Origin: GCA-965745 sp046704525
Lineage (GTDB): Archaea; Thermoplasmatota; Thermoplasmata; Thermoplasmatales; Thermoplasmataceae
DNA: 9,174 bases
Direction of reading: 5' to 3'
Assembly (NCBI GenBank): GCA_046704525.1
Contig: JBJKRS010000062.1
Span: 1-9,174 of the forward strand
The translations under genes and the position numbers were made by a program. Below, piece after piece: positions 5,228 to 9,174 of the stretch. Numbering within the stretch: the stretch's first letter is position 1; each line of letters opens with the position of its first letter. The notes under the pieces were generated by a model, which saw nothing but the letters and a program-made list of their open reading frames with translations, was not told the DNA's origin and searched no databases.

Positions 5228-7150
5228 TTACCCTAAGACTCCTCCCAATGTATAAGGCAAAGTGAATGCCCCTCCGTAAAGATTGTTATGATAGGGCGCC
5301 ATCGAAACTTCATAACTTGCCACGAATTGCAAATCTCCCATATATGGATGGTTCGAATTTCCCCCAGGAGCGACGCTGTAATATTGTTCAAAGTACAAAT
5401 CAAAAGCATATGACGCATTAAATTCTTGATTGAGGAGGCCATAGTAGGTTCCAAGCGCATTGTACTGATTTTCACAGTATGGAGGGCCAATTCGGCCGCA
5501 CAAATCGCTATTGGGAGGTGTAAAGCCAGCATTTGCGTAATAGTAATATTGATCATGGAGGCTTCCACCCTTCAATGTTGTTGAATCTCCTGAGATGGCT
5601 TCAATAAGAGCGAGCGCTCCTATGACATCGCCCAATGTACCCAATGATTCTGAGTTTACAATTTTTGCCGCAATTTCAAGCCCAATTCCAAATGCTTGTA
5701 TGATCTCATTTTCTAGGCCAGTGGCATTTTGTAATGTATAATTTTGAAAGTAAAAGTCTGGAGTCGGGTTGGAATCCACTTTGAGGTATGGGTCGATTTG
5801 CCAGCTACCTTTGATCCAGGTATTTGTCATGTTAATGCTGTTTACAGTGTAACCACCATTCGGAATGAAGATCGTTGATATACCAGTGTCGACAGATTCA
5901 TGTGTTGTATTTGTAGAAGTGTCATACGGATTTGCCAAATCTAAACTGTTTACTACCCAACCTATTGTAGTACCGTTGTCACTGAACATTTTTTGAATTT
6001 CATTTGGCGAGTTAGTTTCAGAATAGATTTCATATGTGCCAGCACCGCCTGATCCTTTATTGTTGCTAGCATATGCTTTCACCTGGGACCAGTCGTATTG
6101 CGAAATGCCCTCTTTTGTATTGTTCCACGTAAATTGCACGTCCCCCGTTGTAGAAAATCCCTTCGAGCCTATTGAAGTCCATGTTCCGCTGGTCTCGTTG
6201 TACGCCTGGTAGTGCAGGTAGTCCGCTCCATCGTTACCCAGGATGCTTGTTGTGGTGGTGATCGTAACATTTCCATTAGGCATAATGACGTTTGGTGAAA
6301 CACTCACTATCGATGTGCTTCCGGGGGCATAGTAAGTGGGCGGTGGATTATCATTGTCCGGATCTGTGTCATAGTCTCCATCAGGATCACCACCACCTCC
6401 GCCACATGGGCATGCAGAGCAGCCAGGTGGAGCAACACACTGTGGATTCTGGCTGTAACCTGCACCAGATATTTTCGGATCAATTGAGTATGTGGAATTG
6501 TGCATCAGGCTGAAAGGTCCAAAAGGCAGCGAGATCAAGTTGTGCGTTTGCGTTGCTGCAACTATTCCGGAATGGAAGAGAGACATCTCGTTCCTCCATG
6601 ATATCTTGATGTGGGAATTGCTTATTCCCCAATCCTGCGACCCCAGCATCTTTACCACATTGCTTGCTGACACTGGCAGGGAGAACGAAGAAGGCCTGTA
6701 CCCAGTTGTCATATAGTTTTTCCCCTTGTTCTCATCCATCACGAACGTGGCTGTGAAAGTGCCTGTATCATTCATCCTGTTCTTGATTGCAATGGTTGCG
6801 TCCACAGTACCGTGACTGAATGAATATATCTCAGCAACCTTGACGTTCTTGTTTGAAAGCACCTTCACCACAGAATCCTGAACATTGTTCTTGATCCTCT
6901 TGAGGCCGATGTGATTTAAGTTCTCCTTGATCAATCCTGCAGGACTTACCTGATCCACTACCCATGATGTGGATAAATACTGGCCGTCCAGCTCAATATT
7001 TGTTGAGCTATCCGACATGGCAATTGTGGTTCCGTTCTCCGTGTATGATATGACATTGATGCTGTTCATGGGATAAGCGAGTGATGCAGCAGGGATCAGC
7101 ATTACAATTGCAGCTGCAGTTGAAAACATTATAGTAAGCAGACTTTTCAT
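5228..7150 (-). CDS. Large secreted protein of unknown function, apparent chimera
   Basis: This 640-aa protein has a clear signal peptide (1-25, cleavage likely after ASLA). Domain 1 (about 26-230) is beta-rich with an IELDGQYLSTSW stretch. A hinge follows with Cys 238, 244, 247 and 249, a Gly-run (250-254) and the acidic DPDGDYDTDPDND (255-267), which looks like a calcium-binding linker. An Ig-like beta segment spans about 275-375. The C-terminal part is rich in Asn, Tyr and Gly, with a short helical stretch (480-520) and Cys 551 and 559. Many N-x-S/T sequons point to a glycosylated surface protein. Codon choice changes inside the gene: all Glu codons up to residue 348 are GAG, while 12 of 13 from residue 374 onward are GAA. 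Lys changes from AAG to AAA similarly. No enzyme motif was recognised. It is probably co-transcribed with the 214-aa gene downstream. Confidence 0.75.
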   Translation of the reverse strand: MKSLLTIMFSTAAAIVMLIPAASLAYPMNSINVISYTENGTTIAMSDSSTNIELDGQYLSTSWVVDQVSPAGLIKENLNHIGLKRIKNNVQDSVVKVLSNKNVKVAEIYSFSHGTVDATIAIKNRMNDTGTFTATFVMDENKGKNYMTTGYRPSSFSLPVSASNVVKMLGSQDWGISNSHIKISWRNEMSLFHSGIVAATQTHNLISLPFGPFSLMHNSTYSIDPKISGAGYSQNPQCVAPPGCSACPCGGGGGDPDGDYDTDPDNDNPPPTYYAPGSTSIVSVSPNVIMPNGNVTITTTTSILGNDGADYLHYQAYNETSGTWTSIGSKGFSTTGDVQFTWNNTKEGISQYDWSQVKAYASNNKGSGGAGTYEIYSETNSPNEIQKMFSDNGTTIGWVVNSLDLANPYDTSTNTTHESVDTGISTIFIPNGGYTVNSINMTNTWIKGSWQIDPYLKVDSNPTPDFYFQNYTLQNATGLENEIIQAFGIGLEIAAKIVNSESLGTLGDVIGALALIEAISGDSTTLKGGSLHDQYYYYANAGFTPPNSDLCGRIGPPYCENQYNALGTYYGLLNQEFNASYAFDLYFEQYYSVAPGGNSNHPYMGDLQFVASYEVSMAPYHNNLYGGAFTLPYTLGGVLG

Positions 7151-7164
7151 ACCCTATCACATCT

Positions 7165-7225
7165 GATAGAAATTATACATCATCACTATATTTAAATATA
7201 CTTTTAGATAGAAATCAATTTATAC
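7165..7225. promoter_or_regulatory. Divergent promoter region with palindromic AT box and repeated element
   Basis: TATATTTAAATATA (7187-7200) is a perfect 14-base palindrome that can serve as a TATA box for the minus-strand 640-aa gene (ATG 7150). It is flanked by two copies of GATAGAAAT (7165-7173 and 7207-7215), each followed by a TTATAC (7173-7178 and 7220-7225). The paired copies around a TATA box suggest a binding site for a regulator, but none is known here. Confidence 0.4.
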
Positions 7226-7300
7226 AGTCAGTTCATAAATAAGTTGACTGGAGGAGGAAATAGTCCTGTTTGAAGCAGACGCTGCAATATGAGCGTCCGT

Positions 7301-7305
7301 GGAGG
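7301..7305 (+). promoter_or_regulatory. Ribosome binding site selecting GTG 7314
   Basis: GGAGG ends eight bases before GTG 7314, an ideal spacing. The upstream in-frame GTG at 7299 overlaps this site and so has none of its own. The AT-rich CATAAATAAG (7234-7243) is a possible TATA box for the transcript. Confidence 0.55.
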
Positions 7306-7313
7306 TTGGATTT

Positions 7314-8135
7314 GTGTCAAGGACAAGGAACGAACGCATGAACAGGAGATCTGAACAGAGTGAGAATAAGTATAAGAAGAATCCGAAGAGGCCTGATGAT
7401 GTCGCATCTAAGGGCAGATGGATATCACAGCTCAACAGAAAGCGCACCATCGCCCTCATTACTGCAGCCATCGTTCTTGCAAGTGGGATAATAGTGGCAT
7501 ATGAAATGCAACTCCAAGGTTCTGGTCGCAATTTCAGATCAGGCACCTCACCCGGTAATTCGGCCCTGCCCAACAGCATAGGGGACTTCTCAAAGGAGTC
7601 TGGTGCATCATATTCCCCAGTCGGAAATATAAATGTTCTCTTCATAGGATCTCAGGCGTGCCCTTTCTGCGCGGCTGAAAGCTGGTCCATATACCTTGCA
7701 CTTTCCTCACTTGGTGGAAAGTGGACCGACCTTTCGTTCATTTACTCGAACCGGTCTGACATATTTCCTGATACGCCCGGCCTCAACTTTGCAAATGCAA
7801 CTTATTCCGGGGGCGGGATCACCTTCCATGGATATGAGATATCAAACAGGAACTGGACTCCGTACCAGAAGCTGAACAACACCAACGATGCGCTTTTCAA
7901 CCAGTATGACCAGAAGAACGATATCCCTTTCATGCTGATTGGCGGAGTGTACGGGCATACTGGTTCATCCTACCCTCCTTCCATTCTGGCAAATGTGACT
8001 GGAGGCACAGTGATGCAGTGGCTGAAGGGTGGAGTAGATAACAGTATAACCGAACATATTGCAAATGAATCCAAGGTCATCTCCCAGGTGATCAGCCAGT
8101 TGCAGGGTGATTCTGGCAGCCAGAGCGCTGCATGA
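7314..8135 (+). CDS. Membrane-anchored thioredoxin-fold protein, DUF929 family
   Basis: The 273-aa protein has a basic cytoplasmic N-terminus (about 1-43), one membrane segment (about 44-63, RTIALITAAIVLASGIIVAY), a flexible linker, and then an exterior domain. That domain contains GSQACPFCAAESW, with a CPFC redox-type motif at about 116-119, and a later DIPF that could supply the cis-proline of a thioredoxin fold. These are the marks of DUF929, found in Thermoplasmatales and Sulfolobales. The family has no proven activity; thiol-disulfide exchange outside the membrane is the natural inference. Several N-x-S/T sequons fit an extracytoplasmic location. GTG 7314 was chosen because GGAGG lies eight bases upstream; GTG 7299 and ATG 7338 are alternatives. 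It is divergent from the Cys-containing secreted 640-aa gene and lies five bases before the broken DUF2283 gene. Confidence 0.82.
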   Translation: MSRTRNERMNRRSEQSENKYKKNPKRPDDVASKGRWISQLNRKRTIALITAAIVLASGIIVAYEMQLQGSGRNFRSGTSPGNSALPNSIGDFSKESGASYSPVGNINVLFIGSQACPFCAAESWSIYLALSSLGGKWTDLSFIYSNRSDIFPDTPGLNFANATYSGGGITFHGYEISNRNWTPYQKLNNTNDALFNQYDQKNDIPFMLIGGVYGHTGSSYPPSILANVTGGTVMQWLKGGVDNSITEHIANESKVISQVISQLQGDSGSQSAA

Positions 8136-8140
8136 ATCAC

Positions 8141-8375
8141 ATGAAGTATACTGAAACTTAGGACCGCAGAGAACAGGAGTTCCTATGCAACGTATATAAT
8201 AATCAGCGGGACCAAAGTCGAGGATTCAATTGAGGTGAGTGAAGGGTTAGTCATTGACGTTAACAAAAAGGGGCAGCTTGTTGGAATAGAGATCTTGAAC
8301 TTTTCAAATACCAAGCTGAATCTCGGTGAATTAATGACCGGGCAGTTTGAAAACCTTGTTTCAGTGGTCAAATGA
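8141..8375 (+). pseudogene. DUF2283 small protein, broken by a single-base frameshift
   Basis: Starting at ATG 8141 the frame reads MKYTET and then stops (TAG 8159-8161). Shifting by one base, an open frame continues from 8160 as RTAENRSSYATYIIISGTKVED, then IEVSEGLVIDVNKKG and LVGIEILNFS, to TGA 8373-8375. That second stretch is the core pattern of DUF2283, a family of small proteins of unknown function, and it has no ATG, GTG or TTG start of its own before GTG 8235. Removing one T from the ACTTAGG at 8156-8162 gives a continuous protein of 77 residues, close to usual family length. It follows the DUF929 stop by five bases, so it would have been translated from the same transcript. A sequencing error or programmed shift cannot be excluded. 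Confidence 0.7.
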
Positions 8376-8378
8376 TGG

Positions 8379-8383
8379 TTTTT
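8379..8383 (+). terminator. Possible T-run terminator
   Basis: Five T residues lie just after the DUF2283 stop, in the 20-base gap before the end of the convergent AbiEii gene. No hairpin is visible. Archaeal terminators are T-rich, but this run is short. Confidence 0.25.
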
Positions 8384-8395
8384 ATAAACATATGC

Positions 8396-9136
8396 TCATG
8401 TTCCAATAAACTGAGTCAGCGCAGAAATGACAAGATCAAAATCAGGAACGCTTCCTACCAGGCTTGGAATTTCTTTTTCCCATTGGGATTTCAATCTGCT
8501 TACCCTTTCTAATAGAATGTCCCTGTTAAATTCCAGCAAGTAGAATTCAAGCTTTCTGGTTACCAGATGCGGATCAAGCTTCACATTTTTCTGACTAAGG
8601 TAATACACATCGTACAAGTCTCTCGCCTTGGTTCGTGTCATCAGAGCCCTGATCTTTTCTGACAGAATCTCCCTCGGGTCCATAAAAATGACCAAGTATG
8701 GGTGGAGATCACTGTATAACGGAGTTACTATGCGATTTATCGGGGCGAGAATAATCTCTTCCCTCAAGCTTATGTCAATTCGGATGGTTTGCAGTGATAG
8801 TGGCCCGTGAAACAAAGGCCCCTCTATCCTCAGCTTGTAGCTTATTGAAGAATTATTTTCGGACTTCGACCCGGAACTTGGGTAGAACCTCCCCACTTCT
8901 TCCAGGCTCCGTTCAAGTTTCTCCCTGCTAAGATTTTCAGAAGCTGTGAAATCGAGATCCTCCGAGAACCTGTTCAGCCCAAAGCACTTTTGAAGGGCCG
9001 TACCACCTTTGAATGTCAGCTCCGAACCTGTTCTGGAGAAAATTCTAGAAAGGACTATGTGCTGGAGATAATCCTTCTCTTTCTGGTAAAGATTGAAATC
9101 TATTGGTGTCTGGATAAGCTCCTCCCTATTCAGCAT
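8396..9136 (-). CDS. AbiEii-type nucleotidyltransferase toxin
   Basis: The 246-aa protein belongs to the AbiEii/DUF1814 (COG2253) nucleotidyltransferase family. It contains FKGGTALQK (42-50) followed by RFSEDLDF (56-63), the GG...DxD signature of the nucleotidyltransferase fold, in which D60 and D62 bind metal. Acidic D121 (IRIDIS), K161 in SEKIRAL and the RDLYDVYYL block (172-180) match the later conserved motifs. In characterised AbiE systems the toxin transfers nucleotides to a cellular target, is neutralised by the antitoxin AbiEi encoded just upstream, and can give phage resistance or plasmid stability. The length is shorter than the roughly 300-aa streptococcal AbiEii but ordinary for archaeal members. 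The start ATG 9136 has GGAGG seven bases upstream. Only the last codons of a possible partner are inside the window, so a complete toxin-antitoxin pair is inferred. Confidence 0.85.
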   Translation of the reverse strand: MLNREELIQTPIDFNLYQKEKDYLQHIVLSRIFSRTGSELTFKGGTALQKCFGLNRFSEDLDFTASENLSREKLERSLEEVGRFYPSSGSKSENNSSISYKLRIEGPLFHGPLSLQTIRIDISLREEIILAPINRIVTPLYSDLHPYLVIFMDPREILSEKIRALMTRTKARDLYDVYYLSQKNVKLDPHLVTRKLEFYLLEFNRDILLERVSRLKSQWEKEIPSLVGSVPDFDLVISALTQFIGT

Positions 9137-9174
9137 AAATTATCCTCCACTTCATGTTTTTAGATTTACCTTCT
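9126..9174 (-). CDS. Possible 3' end of an AbiEi-type antitoxin gene, partial
   Basis: A minus-strand frame enters from the right edge and reads EGKSKNMKWRIIYAE to TAG 9128-9126. It overlaps the AbiEii start by 11 bases, the arrangement often seen for abiEi-abiEii pairs. Sixteen codons are too few to show family membership, so the call rests mainly on position. The other two frames close within this stretch. Confidence 0.35.
   Translation of the reverse strand, partial: EGKSKNMKWRIIYAE
9144..9148 (-). promoter_or_regulatory. Ribosome binding site of the AbiEii gene
   Basis: Read on the minus strand, GGAGG ends seven bases before ATG 9136. It fixes the start and, lying within the presumed end of the upstream gene, supports translational coupling. 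Confidence 0.6.

Noticed and set aside
5233..5568. A 111-aa frame overlapping the C-terminal part of the 640-aa gene in another minus-strand frame
   Set aside because: It has no start signals, its composition is that of an out-of-frame read, and it lies entirely inside a better-supported gene.
7299..7313. Longer DUF929 start at GTG 7299
   Set aside because: The GGAGG at 7301-7305 is inside this extension and is ideally spaced for GTG 7314.
7289..7354. A 21-codon frame (ATG 7289) just ahead of and overlapping the DUF929 start
   Set aside because: It has no Shine-Dalgarno sequence and no meaningful sequence. A leader peptide is possible, but nothing supports it.
8183..8371. A 62-aa minus-strand frame
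   Set aside because: It lies opposite the conserved DUF2283 sequence and is explained as its complement.

Overview
The window looks like chromosomal DNA of an archaeon, most likely a Thermoplasmatales relative (Thermoplasma, Picrophilus, Ferroplasma or Cuniculiplasma type). The grounds are a gluconate dehydratase of the non-phosphorylative Entner-Doudoroff type, an inactivated KaiC/RAD55-like protein, the archaeal families DUF996 and DUF929, AT-rich TATA-like elements about 25 bases upstream of starts (leaderless style), and a tRNA gene without encoded CCA. The assignment to this order is inference from gene families, not from a search.

Left part (1-3512), ordinary host genes. A 5'-truncated protein with repeated VNG motifs (DUF4097-like beta-helix) comes first. 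It is followed by a forward cluster: gluconate dehydratase, a KaiC-like protein whose GTG start overlaps the previous stop, and a small CDGSH iron-sulfur protein. A hairpin and T-run separate this cluster from a convergent multi-pass membrane protein (DUF996).

Middle part (3744-7150), tRNA-Pro and a decayed integrated element. An intact tRNA-Pro(TGG) with its own TATA-like box is followed immediately, on the opposite strand, by the remains of a tyrosine recombinase. Its active-site motifs are still readable, but the gene is broken by at least two frameshifts and has lost its N-terminus. Two secreted or membrane-anchored proteins of unknown function lie beyond it, both on the minus strand. The larger (640 aa) appears to be a chimera: Glu and Lys codons are GAG/AAG in the first half and GAA/AAA in the second. 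The switch falls at about residues 330-372, a Cys/Gly/Asp-rich hinge lies somewhat upstream at 238-268, and the low-GC 214-aa gene follows. The simplest reading is that foreign cargo carried by the integrase element became joined to a host secreted-protein gene.

Right part (7151-9174). A divergent promoter region with a 14-bp palindromic AT box leads into a membrane-anchored thioredoxin-fold protein with a CPFC motif (DUF929). Directly behind it is a DUF2283 gene that can be restored by removing one base. On the opposite strand is an AbiEii-type nucleotidyltransferase toxin. At the window edge there is a trace of an overlapping upstream frame that may be the end of the cognate AbiEi antitoxin. 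No CRISPR array, rRNA or complete insertion sequence was seen. No second copy of the tRNA 3' end (the expected right attachment site) was found.
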